Positions 27,001 through 40,456 of a DNA stretch of 64,000 nucleotides are shown here, one piece after another. The notes under the pieces are model-generated. The model was not told the DNA's origin. It was given only the letters and a program-made list of their open reading frames with translations, and made no database searches. The position numbers and the translations under genes are program-made. Origin of the DNA: Mytilus galloprovincialis (Eukaryota > Mollusca > Bivalvia > Mytilida > Mytilidae); assembly GCF_965363235.1 (NCBI RefSeq), contig NC_134849.1, forward strand, positions 47,438,122 to 47,502,121. The letters are read 5' to 3'. Numbering within the stretch: the first letter of the stretch is position 1; every line of letters starts with the position of its first letter.

Positions 27001-30000
27001 CTATTCGCGAAAGTCGAGTTAATAAATCGCTCCCAAAAATAAATGTTTACAGTACAGAACATTTTTAAATTAACTTAAACAAATGTATCTTACAACGCCT
27101 TGAAACATTTGTAAATCAAGAACATGTTTTCTCAAAATCAGACTGAATATGATTGTGAGCATGATAGCGGAAGAAAACAAAACGAATTATTCAAAAAAGG
27201 AATAATATAATAAGAAATTCTAGATGATGATGCTCGGAAAATCACATATCAGATAAAGTAATTGTTGGACAATATTCGTGATGGCGCCCGTTAGGATGTG
27301 TAAAAAAAGGAATGGACAAAATAGTCAGTATTTATTGAAACATTAGTGATTTAAAAAAAATATACATCGAAAGCCTAAAATAAACATTAAACTATCATTT
27401 TTCAACGTTTAAAATCTATTTGTTGTGAATAAAGAAAACAATCAACTATAGCAATTGAAAAGGTCCGGCTATTGCAATCCGTCGATTTTAAATGAGACGT
27501 TATCGATTAATCCTGATCATTACATATAAATGTTTATCATATACTTCGACTAAATAACATATAAATTTTACCGTATGATAATAGCATTAAATTGACGTAA
27601 ATTCCATATTTTTCGAATTGGTGCTTAGCGGGCTGATATGAAAAGTTTATCACATGCTTCGATTGTTATCACATGCCTTTCCGTAACGTTACCACATGAC
27701 ATTCCGGTAATACTCGGCTAATTCCGGAAAATACACCTCAATGCTACGTTTTCAGTGAAAAACATTACAAAGTAGTGTACAAAACAATTATTTGGATACT
27801 GGAAAGTATATTGTTTAAAATATAAATAAAATAAAACAAAAAACAATTTTTTGATAAATGCATTTTTTAAGTTTTTCTGAAACATAATTTAGAAAGTTAA
27901 CTTCTTTAAAAAGTTGACTTTTCCAAACAATGATCATTATGTATATTGTTGAATTATTTTTTTGTCGATTCGTCCATTAAAAATGGTTTTTTTTCTCTCT
28001 CTGTTGAGGCATACGATAGAAAAATTTTCATATTGAATGTATCATATCTTTTTCCCGACGGCCGTGAACTTTTTTACTCTTTAAACTTCGAGAACCACGT
28101 AAAAGGATCAATATATGAATCTGTTATTTTTCTCTACTGTTGAAGCATATGATAAAAAGATCATAACATGTCATTTTTCATATCGCATGTATTATCAGCC
28201 CTAGGTTCAATATCAGCCCAAGAGCCGCATGAAAAATGTCATGTTATAATCTGATAATATTTTTTGGTAATTTTAAAGGAGAAGGGGCTATAAGGGGCAA
28301 AATTGGCCCCACTTCAGAATCTATTGATGTTTCTTTCACTTGATCTCTATGATATGGAGCTTATAAAACACCAAAAATTTTATAGTTATCTCTTGCGGTT
28401 TTCTTGTTATGACGTCGTAAAAAGGGTAGGCCGACTAAGCTTAAATATCAGATTTTTACGTATTTTATCCTTTTTTTATGTATTGTGTACATTTTACAAT
28501 AGATTACACCTTAAATAATCAACGTGAATACATTATTACCAGTGAACCATTGTATTAATAATATAAAGAACAAAATTGATATAAAGTTTAACTATTTAAT
28601 ATCAGTAAAATCGTTGCTATGGTAACAACAAGTTAACATTCGTTCTATGTATGACCAAATTATAGAAATTTTTCTCCAGAGAAAATCTACAGTTATTGTT
28701 TGTATAAAAAAAGAAGATGTGGTAAGATTGCCATTGAGACAACTGCCCACAAGAGACCAAAATAACACAGACATTAACAACTATAGGTCACCAAACGGCC
28801 TTCAACAATGAGCAAAACCCATATTGCATAGTCAGCTATAAAAGGCCTCGATATGACTATGTAAAACAATTCAAACGAGAAAACTAACGGCCTTATTTAT
28901 TTTTCTTTTAACTTGAATAACCAAATTTGAGTTTGTGTGTACTTCTATGTACTCGGCTGATAAAAACGCAAAAAGGTGGGACATATTACGTACTAGTATA
29001 CATATGATATATGAATAACGATCGCAATTTCATAAACTATACATTTCAACAATACCGGCTCAACCTTAATAAAACTATCATGATAATGTGATTTTAAACG
29101 TTACATGTAAAAAATTACGAAACGATGAAAAAACAATTGGATTTGATGAGACTCGAACGTACACCAGCATGCCGATTGCATTATGTTATCTGCGTGGTCA
29201 TTAATTTTACCCATGAAATGAATATTCCTTTTCCATGATTTAAAAAAAAAATGTAACGTGTAACCAGGAGTTTATATCTCAAACGTGCGTTCCAGTAAAT
29301 ACATGGATCCAAGTTGTCCTTAAACAATACGGTTATTCTAAAAACTACAACTATATTATATATATATATTATGCACAATGAACTAAAATATACACATTGA
29401 CTCTTTGCCGATATAAAGTAACAACGGACAACTATATATACAAATATAAAACAATAAAACAGCCTGTCCTCAAGATGGGACGATGTGTCACTAAAAGACA
29501 GTATGGCTGTTACAGTTTGTCTGTTCCTGACCGTGTGTGCTGGTACAGCTTGTCCTCCGAATGGGACAGTCTGTCATTTCCAGACAGAGCGGGCTGGTAC
29601 AACTTGTCCTCCGACTGGGACAGTCTGTCACTACCAGATAGTCTGGGCTGGTACAACTTGTCCTCTGAGTGGGACAGTCTGTCACTACCAAACAGTGGGG
29701 GCTGGTACAGTCTGTCCTCCGAGTGGGACAGTCTGTCACTACCAGATAGTGCGGGCTGGTACAACTTGTCCTCCGAGTGGGACAGTCTGTCACTACCAGA
29801 CAGTGCGGGCTGGTACAGTCTGTCCTCCGAGTGGGACAGTCTGCTATGTCAATCCTATCAACTTAAGTACGTGTACAAAGTGTCCTCTAATATTAAAGCT
29901 CTTCTAGCACTTAATATATCCAACGTACGCTTTGTGTTAATGGAAGAGAGCACATCGACAGTCAATCGACAGCCTCGAGGGCCGTTTCTCATTCTCTTAT

Positions 30001-33000
30001 ATACTCGTGGTCGATACCACTATTTCCTTTGTAGGGGTGTTCTCTATATGTTACCCCTACGGAGCATAGAGAGTCCTTTACGATCACCCCTATAACTTTC
30101 GACCCGGCCACTAATTTTCCAGCCAAACGTCTAAAGCTATGTAACTCTTTCTCAAGCGTAAACAATGCATTGCTACACTAAGATTCGACTTGATTGTAAC
30201 CTTAACGACCAATAAACATTACAGAAAAAAAACTAACTTGAACTGAAAAGGTTGACTGAACTTTTAATTCTAACGTGGGGATTGAATTTTTCTGTTAAAA
30301 TTGAAGAAAATCAAAAGATGCCTGCCAGAAACAATATCTATCTAGGTACAGTATTCGGAATCTAGTCATTGGATACATATCTAGGTTCAGCATTGCAGAT
30401 ATCGTTCTTGAAAGTCTATCTAGGTACACCATTCAAGATCTCGTCATTGAATGTCTATCTAGGTACAGCATTCGAGATTTCGTCATTGAATGTCTATCTA
30501 GGTACAGCATTCGAGATTTCGTCATTCAATATCTTTATAGGTACACCATTCGAGAGTTCGTTATTGATAGTCTATCTAGGTATTGCATTCGATTTGAAAC
30601 ACAGCAAAATAAACTATCATGATTGACACTTTTTGATTAAGAGGAATTCCCATATTATGTGACCTATTTCTTATTATATAACACCTTTAATATTCCGCTT
30701 TCTCATGCCACTTTAGAAATGTCAATAATGCTTTAAATATGATTTCAGCATTTAATCTCTATCTGAAGGGAGGTTCAATGAAAGATATGGACTATGATGC
30801 CAAACCTCAATATACAGTAACCGCAGTGTGTACAGATGACTTCGGACTAGCAACAGAAAAAATATTTTATGTCAATGTTGAGAAAAATATTGAACCGGTC
30901 ATAAATGTTTTGCCAAGTAAGTGGTAATACTCAACTATTGTTGAAGTCTTATTTTTTTTACTATTCACAGGTATTACTATCGATCGTGTGAACATACCAA
31001 ACCTATACAGTGAAAGTCACCAGTTAATCAACATAATAAATATTCAATCAATTGTATTTACATAACAAAGTTAACAAGCCAAAATCACCAATTAATCAAT
31101 GTAGGATTTGTTTTATCGATCGCATGGACATCAAAACTAACAAGTATATATCACTAGTTCATCATTGTGGGATATATTCTATCGTTTGTGTGATCCATAC
31201 CAATACCAAAACTAACAAAGTATATATCACTAATTCACATCGATATAGGCTATATTCTATCGTTTGTGTGATCCATACCAATACCAAAACTAACAAAGTA
31301 TATATCACTAATTCACATCGATATAGGATATATTCTATCGTTTGTGTGATCCATACCAATACCAAAACTAACAAAGTATATTTACTAGTTAATCGATATA
31401 AGATATATTTTATAGATCGTTGTAACAAAACAAAAGTAACCAATAATACTAAACAATTTGCCTGCATTTTTTATAAAATGTATCATTTGCATACAAATGC
31501 CTTCAACTGACTGTCATATTTTTATTTACATTTAAAGCTACTGTACAAAAGTCAACATTAAATACGAAGTCTGGAGATCAGATTTATCAGGTGGATATAA
31601 CAGACACAGATACTGCAGCAGAAGACCTAACTTTTAGTATAACATGCTCTCCAACTCAGTGTCCTTTTAAAATCTCATCAAGTATGTATGATGCTTTTGT
31701 TAAAAAAATATTTTCTGATACATAATGATCATTTATAACAATCATACCAATATTATTAAGAATTTAGGGTCCTCAGTGCTCATCAACATAATTCTTACTT
31801 TATTAAGCCCTTTAAGTTTTTTATTCGAGCCTCAATGATGAGTATTTGTAGACGAAACGTCTATTTATCGTACAAGGTTTTGAACTTCATCTATGATGAG
31901 TTTATTTAACAGAATGGGACATGCATTAACTATAAATACCTCTCGTATTGGATTTTAAACATTTTTTGATTCGAGCGTCACTGATGAGTCTTTTGTAGAC
32001 GAAACTCGCGTCTGGCGTAAAAATATTTTTTTATCCTGGTATCTATCTATGATGAGTTTATTAGGCATCCGTTCGAGCTATCCGTTAACGTATGACCGAG
32101 GCTTTATACATTTCTAAGTTAGCCGTAGAATCAATAAAAAGAAAACAGACAAAAGAACAGAGAGAACAATTAAAATGTGTCATGTTTACAGAATAAAAAA
32201 ACGTTTTAATTATTTCTGTATTTTACAGCTGGTGAAATAACAGCTACAGAAGATCTAACCTTACATAAAGTAAGCCCATATGAAATTTATGTGGTGGTAA
32301 GTGACGAACAGCGAACAACTGGACCAAAAACACTGACCGTAGAGCTAACAGGTAAAATTAAAAACGATTAAAATATATGTTCTGAAAAGCGAGTCGTTTC
32401 TTACAAAAGTTGCTATTTATATTTCGTCATTACACAAAATCATGCTTTTGAAAAACAATCTCTGACGTCTTTAATCTAAATCTATTGAATGTGTACTGAT
32501 TGATGTTTTAGTCTAGAAGAACGTTATTAATGACTTTGAGCTAGCTTTCAGTAACTTCGAGTGCTCTGAGATTGGTAATATGTGTATTTTGTCTTCCTAT
32601 GTGTTTTTTTTTTTTTTGTGATTCCTACCAAATATTTGATTTAAAGTTCCGATAGATTTTTACAGTTTATTCTTATGTTTTGCGGTAACACCAATCAACT
32701 ACTATACACAAATGTGATAAAGTGACTTCAAACTCATACAAGTAAAATGAGTCCTCACGATGTCGTATGACAGGAAACAAAACTATACGACAATGAATTA
32801 TTTTTGAATTACAAATAGATATAAGAATAGTAATATAACACCGATTTTGTATATGCAGCTACTGATAAAAATTGTTGACAAATGATTCCTCTTGAAAAAG
32901 ATATACATTTTGTACCTTTATTCAACGATGTTTGTTCCATAAATGCTTTTCAACAAAGGTTGACGAAGATACGTTAAAGAATCATAATATTACAGTCAAT

Positions 33001-36000
33001 TTCAGTTGCTTTATTACTTTTCCCCATTGTAAAACGCAAATCACATAGTGATACTTATAAAATGTAAATCATTCGTTAATATTTATCTCACAGTTCAAAG
33101 AATGTTGTATAGCATGCACAGAACAATACTTGTGCTGTAATGAATAAAATGTTTGCAATTATTTTAAAGATATCAATGATAGACCAGTAATTAATAACCT
33201 TGGTGTGACGTCACTTACACAGCCAATCGACGAAAATATAGATGGTGACACCACAATAGGTCGACAGGTTTACGATATCGATATCACTGACGACAACATT
33301 GGTGATACCCACACATTTTCTGCTACAGCAAATCCAAATGGTTGCTCCGACTTGTACAGCCTCGATCCAACAAGTAAGTTTGTGTTGTTTGTATCATATG
33401 TGATTTGCTTTTCTTTAAAGAGAATCGTCGATTGATAATATTAAGTTTTTCTGTCAGTTTTGATAACGTGGTTTGCAGTTGTTACAATGTGAAACAAAGT
33501 CAGTAAGCCATAACGGAAATAAACAGTCGTTTAAAAATAGAAGCCAAAGATACCCAGTTGATATTCAAACTCATAAGTCGAAAACAAACTGACAAATGAA
33601 TGCCATGGCAAATAAAAGAAAGAAAATAAAAATAAAGACAAACAATAGTATAAAAAACGCAACAAAGAAAACTAAAGAATGAGCAACACGAACGCCTTTT
33701 AATTTCGAGGTGATTTTAAAATATGTCGCATTAACATGTATTAATTTCAGAAATATTGGCTTGATTTAATCTCAGAAACATTTGAAATCATATAAAAATA
33801 GTCTTAACAGTATTACTCTTTCGTGTGTAAGTCTACTTTGCCTGATGGAGTATGTAATTCATCTAAGTAGCACACACACATACACACATCCAAAGTAGTT
33901 TTGCAATTCTTCTAAATCCATATAATCAAATGAAAATTCCATATTGTGTAAAATTGAGATTGTCGGGCGACTTCAATTTTAGGTGGTTTTTCGAGGTGAG
34001 CGATGAACTAAACAAAGTATCACCAACCACTTTTTTTCAAAAACGCGTACGTCAAGGACGCTTGATCGAATTGTGGCTTTCGGGTAATCTCGGGGTTCCG
34101 GGAAATATCCTGCTTTCGGGAAATATTGCAATTAATAATCTACCTTATGGTCTTTCTACTTCTTGTTCAACAAATAAAATAACGTTTGAAAATTTTATAA
34201 TAAGCAATACATAACTTATTTTCAAAGCTGGTGTTGTGTCTACGACAGCCATATTAAATTATGAAGAACTTAAAACAAGTAGTCCTCAACGTCATATCTG
34301 CGATTTAATTGTTACGGTGGATGACGGAAGGGAAACATCAATACAAAAGAAATTAAGGATAGAGGTTACTGATGTCAATGAGCAACAAACTGGTTTTGAA
34401 GAAGATTTATACACTATCATTGGAACAGAAGGAACTGTGAGTTACTCCTGAGGGCACTTCTAAAATTTATAGGAAAAAGAGGTTTAAACTCCTCCACATG
34501 TTAAGGTGGTCACCATGTCAGTATCCCCGTTGGTGACTAGGTTGTTTGTTTATAAAACTAATTTGATGTTTAGGAAATTTTTTTAGTAGTTTGTTATATT
34601 AATTAGCATCTGAGTGAATTAAGCGCGACATACAGTATAGTCACTTGGATATGCTGAAATGCAGTGGAAACTGTTCACTCAAAATCTTTATTTAATTTTC
34701 ATTTAACAGAATGTTATGACGCACTTCTATAATTTTCAATGAAAAGCGTAAACGGTTTTGAATATCAAACTATTTATGTTCTTTCTGCAAGTGTGCATAT
34801 TATGATGAATTTCATTTTCGTCAGTCAGTAACTAACAAGATCATAAATGATTTCTTGGAAGTATCCGAGGTTTTGAATGTATGGTGTACTGTTTGTCTTC
34901 CTATCATTCGAATGCCCTTTGATTATGGACTTACCGTTTTGAATTAACCTCGGCGTTCTGCATTTTGTGATTTTACTTTTTTTCAAAATCCTATATGTTT
35001 TTTTTTATTAGAAAGGAACTGTTCTACCGGCTGCTGGATTTGTGGTCAACGACGTGGATATTAATGATGTACAGACTTACACTATGGACTGTAAAGACAA
35101 ACAAAGTTATTTTGACATGGATCCAACTACAGGAAGAATAACACAGCTACAAGAATATGATTTAGATCCGAATAATTGGCAATTTAATACCCCGAGGTGT
35201 GATGTTACAGCCACAGACAAAGCCGGTCATACAGTTACAACAAAACTTAATATAAGGATCGAAGAAATTAACGACAATCCCCCGAAACTAAATCAAAGAA
35301 CATATTACAAAAATGTACCACAAAATACACCTGTAGGATCCCAACTTTTGTCGTGTACATCAACAGACGATGACGTCAAAACAGAACATACACAACGCTC
35401 ATATTCTTTGGGTGATTCAAATTTTGCCGTGGACAATAGCTGTAATATTCGATCAGCTACAGATTTCAGCGGATATCCAGTGGGCACAACATTCACTTTC
35501 CCACTTACTGCCACTGATTCAGATGACACATCATTAAATGACGAGGCAACTGTCACAATTGTCATAATTGATCCGACGACTACTACCGTCACAACTACAG
35601 TTGCTAATACCATAACCAATGCAAACAACAATAATGGTAATACAGGAACCGGAACTGGAACCGGAACTAGTAATACCGGAAACAGTGGATCACCTGCTGC
35701 TTTCTTAAGTCGTCCTACAGACCTTGCATGGTTTATTCCTGCCATGATAGCTCTTGCAGTCATGACTGCATTATTAGGTTATATGATATACCGATGTTGC
35801 CGGGTTCCTGGGTTCTGCGCACGACTGTTCTCAGATACGTGTGGTTGCTTGTGAGTAAAATTTTATTTGCATATAATAAGCATTTCATTATGATGCAATG
35901 GGATGTGATACAAATGATAATATAACAAATTTTTAACGAATCAACTTCATTACAAAGAATAGCGCTTCTGTAAATATTGTCTCCGCAGTCTTGTTTTGAC

Positions 36001-39000
36001 ATAAAACGTCATTTATTAGGTAATTGTCTGTACTTTGTTTTGTTCATTTGACTTTGAGATCATTCGAAACAATACGGGTTTTCGACTTAAAAGCATAGAA
36101 GACCATCGCCGGTATGGAATTGATTTCTTTATTTTCAATGGTTTTAGCGGAAATCGATTCGCATTTCAACTATTTGAACTCGAGCGCCACTTAAAAGCCA
36201 TATTGCAATGACCACGTCTGAAATAGTACATATTAAGTTTGGTTCTTAAATTAAATTATCAATTTATGGAAGATCTCTACGGATACCCATTCCAACATAC
36301 AGTGGTGTACCTCACACTTGTTTGACAGTCGCATAGAATGGTATTGTATTGAAAACACTATGTGAGCAGAACAAGTAAACATAAGACAAGAAAAAAAAGA
36401 CCATAGCACAATAGCACTCTGGCGATATGTTAAAATACCCAGCCACGCCAAATAGATACTTCCATACATGGACAGTAATGGTTAAAAATGTACAAAGACA
36501 AATAGAAAGATCAATATGACACGTCATTAAGATGATACACAACGTCATTACCTGGAATCTTAAATTCAAGACCATCATGTATTATCTCATAGATTAAGAC
36601 TGGTTTATGTTTTATTATTTTTCAGCAATGATAGGGATTGCTGTGGTAAGAGAGGTAGAGGTAACATAAACAGTAAGTTTCTTTCGTTAAATTTTCATAA
36701 ATGGCTGTAAACTGTTTAAAAATAGCGTTATTAAAGGAAATAGCAAGTCCAACTGTCGCTGTCGTTATCGTGTATCAAATTATATTTTCAACTAAAACGT
36801 GTAAATATTTTCGTATCTTTAAAGAAAACAACTTGGTACATCTAATTCCGTGTTCATGCTTTTGACTTGAATTTGTTTTTATTCTGCCTTCTTGTTTAAC
36901 GACATATGGTCAAGATATGCACAAAATTTGCGGACACAAAACTAGTTTAATTATTTCACGTTTTGTGATTGTCCGAGGCTGCACCATGTGTTTTTTTTAA
37001 TTGTATATCTAAATGCATTGATGTCGGTTTGTTGGTTTGATCTCTTAGGATAGGACTGGTGATTCCCTTTGTCCTTATTATTTACCTCAGTAATATTGAG
37101 TTTACTAAAATAAATGTGGCAGAAATGTCGTTGCTAGCTTTATTTTTGGTCATGAAGTACGACATTCGCAATATTTTACGAAACAACCTTAATATATACA
37201 AATATGATTGTTAATTGCTAATTAAGTACGCAGTGGCAACTGATTATGTTTATGCAAAATACAGAACCACTGAAAGAGGAAGCATATAAGCAAGCAAAAT
37301 CAAAGACAACCCATCACTTGCTGCAAAGGTTGCTTGACGGGATTTGATTTTGCTTGCTTAAATGCTTCCTCTTTCAGTGGTTCTGTATTTTGCATAAACA
37401 TAATCAGTTGCCACTGCGTACTTAATTAGCAATTAACACTCATATTTGTATATATATTGACTTCCATTTCTACATAAGAAATTGCATTACTAAACCCTTT
37501 CCAACCCTTCATGACTGCTTATCTCTAGCGCTGTGGTTGTCGTGTTGAAACGTGTTTGTCGTCGGTATAAGACCCAAGAGTTCGCAGGTTAATCCTAATG
37601 TCACTCCTCAACTACAAGGGAAAAATAAGATACATATGATTAACAAAAAACCTTAATCGTTGAAAATGTAATTGAAAGGAAATAGACAGGGACTTATCTA
37701 CAAACACTATACAGAACTCTAAATAATAAGAAAGTGTCATGCGTATATATGAAGTTTGTTTGTAATTTTCAATTTTTATTCAACAATAGTAATTAACAAT
37801 TACCTAATAAAGTATGTATGTTATAGAATAAGGTATGATTCAGTTATTCCTTTTTTAGATCCAAAGGCAGCTAAGAAAAACAATGCCGTGAGCGGTAAGT
37901 ATTTGCTTTGGAAGTTAATTTGAAGTTCCCCGTGGGTTATTTCCTCTCGAAAATTTGCTTTTCTTCAATGGTTGTCGAGGTCAATTAATAAAAAAGGCAA
38001 ATGTACCAAATGTTCACAAGCATGATGGTCTTTTTTCATCTAACGTAATAAAAATTTTTCTTTTCACATTTACTTATTCAAACGGTTTCTGAATACTTAA
38101 TACGGTAATACATATACTAGATTTATACACATACATCAGGTTCTTTCCTTTGAGAACATTATATTGGTATTTCCAACAGGTACACCTTTAAACAAACAAT
38201 ACAACCAGTGATATATTGACGTGTTGTGTTTAGTATTTACATTGACGAAAATGTTAGACTGATCAAAACATATGTTTACGGTGTGAATTTCGTACAATAA
38301 ATGTATCAAATGTGAACAGTCATTCAAGGGGCTGATATATTGGATCAATCCAAACAAATGTACCAGTATTTACATAGTGTAATTTTATATGATACGACAC
38401 CCACCAATACTTCATATTATTCTAGATAAATCTGAACCACGCAGTAAAGAAAAACCACAGAAACCAAGAAAGAGTAAGTTACCAGAATTTCGTGCAAGGT
38501 GAAAAGTATATTTTTCAATGATAATTACAAAGGCAAGGTGAATATGTGTTAAAGACATATGCGGATCTCTTCTTTTTGTATTTAAACAAGAAATTTGAAA
38601 TCTGTATGTGTTTTTTTTTCTACGTCTCACCATTAAAATAGTGTATATCTCTTATGAATATATGACGGTGACTGGTAAGAAGGTAATTTATTAAAAAGTT
38701 ATTCAAAACCTGGTTTGCCGGATATGATTACCCTTCTTTTAACTTGTTATCGTTTATAATTCCGTGCGTCAAACGCGCGCTTCGTCTACATGAGTTTTGG
38801 TGGAACTCGATTAAAAATAGATGAAAGGTCAGAACATTGAAGAAGTTGAAGAACATTAAAAACCAAAATTTCAAGATGTTGTGTTCTTACAGGAACAACA
38901 CGACGGGTGCAACTTGTAGGGCAGCATATGCCTACCGTTCTGGAACACCTGCGATCACCCCTGATTTTTGGTGGGAGTGATGTTGTCAGTCTTTAGTTTT

Positions 39001-40416
39001 CTATGTTGTTTTATTATGGCCCCTCAACGAAGTTGTCGGTGCCATATAGTTATACCCTTATCCGTCATTCGTGCCATATAGTTATACCCTTATCCGTCAT
39101 TCCATAATTCCGTCATTCTCTTGGTCGTACGGTTGCCTAACAAATGTGTTGTTTTTTATGACCATACGAGCATCTTGGTTTCAGATGATTTTTTGTTTAA
39201 ACTGTGTTTTAAAGTCTTATTTGTCCCTCCCTTAAACAAGATACAAATGTCTTGAATGACAATCATTTTTACGAGAAAATGTGTTTTTTCAATAAGTTTA
39301 ATTCCGCAACAAACCATTATACGGATTTTTTTTAAATGCCTTCAGATATTGAGATGATTTTTGGTATGTGAGTTAACCATGATTAGTTACAGATGAAGTT
39401 TAAGTTTTGTTCTGCTCCGCTAATTTTTACTTAAATTACGGGCTTTGAACTTTGATAAATTGTTAAAAAACAAAGTTATGCGGACTTTATTTTCAAACGC
39501 TTTCAGATATTGAGATGATTTTTTGGCATGTGAGTTAACCAATATGAGTCACAGATCAAGTTTAAGTTTTACTCTGCTCGGCTAATTTTTGCAAAAAATT
39601 ACGGGCTATGGACTTTGATAAATTGTTGAAAATCACAGTTGTACGGACTTTTTTTCTGAACGCATTTAGATATTTGGTATGTCAGTTACCATTGATGAGT
39701 TAAAGATCAAGTTTAAGTTTTGTTCCGATCGGATAATTTTGGCTGTAATTTCGGGCTTTGGACTTTTTAAAAATCATAATTATACGCATATCTTTCTGAA
39801 TGCTTTCAGATATTGGGCTGATTGGGCTGATGTTCTGGTACCTAACAGAAAACCTTGGCCGTTTTTGGCACAACTTTTTTGAGCTTTTGGTCCTCGATGC
39901 TGTTCAACTTTGTACTTGTTTCGGCTTTCAAACTTTTGCATCTGGGCGTCACTAGTAAGTCTTGTGTGGACAAAATGCACTTCTGGCGTATTAAAATTTT
40001 TAAACTTGTTACCTTTTGTTAGCTATTATTCGTGTGTTTCTTTGTAAATTGTGTTCTCCTATTTATTTATATTGTAGTCCTGTAATGTTGTGTTATCATT
40101 TTAATGTTATATTTCACATGGCCATAAAAGAGGGAGGTTTGGCATGCCACAAACCAGGTTAATCCCACCACATTTTTTCCTTTAAAAACGTCCTGTACCA
40201 AGTCAGGAATATGGCCATTGTTATATTATAGTTCGTTTCTGTGTGTGTTACATTTTAACATTGTGTTTCCGTTGTGTCGTTTGTTTCCTCTTATTTTTGA
40301 GTGTGAATTCACATTACTATAAGACGTGTCACGGTACTTATCTATCCCAAGTTCATGTATTTGGTTTTGATGTTATATTTGTTATTGTCATAGGATTTTG
40401 TCTTATGCTTAGTCCG

Positions 40417-40456
<40 letters not shown>

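Noticed and set aside
28303-28518. Plus-strand frame of 71 codons in intron 8
   Set aside because: Rich in Leu, Phe, Tyr and Ser as expected from AT-rich DNA; no domain and no acceptor/donor pair in phase with exons 8 and 9.
29140-29215. Possible tRNA gene or SINE head on the minus strand, with a GTTCGAGTC B-box-like match
   Set aside because: The A-box region and the acceptor stem do not pair convincingly. It may be a decayed SINE head, but support is too weak.
29397-30095. 232-codon open frame with WYNLSSEWDSLSLPDSAG repeats, open in three frames
   Set aside because: It is a 54-bp minisatellite whose unit length is a multiple of three and lacks stops in several frames. No splice sites or start context tie it to a transcript, and both strands are open, which real coding repeats rarely are.
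30369-31510. Repeat-encoded open frames (39-bp and 78-bp units) as possible repetitive proteins
   Set aside because: Same artefact: units of 39 and 78 bp are divisible by three, so frames stay open. The flanking cadherin exons splice over them.
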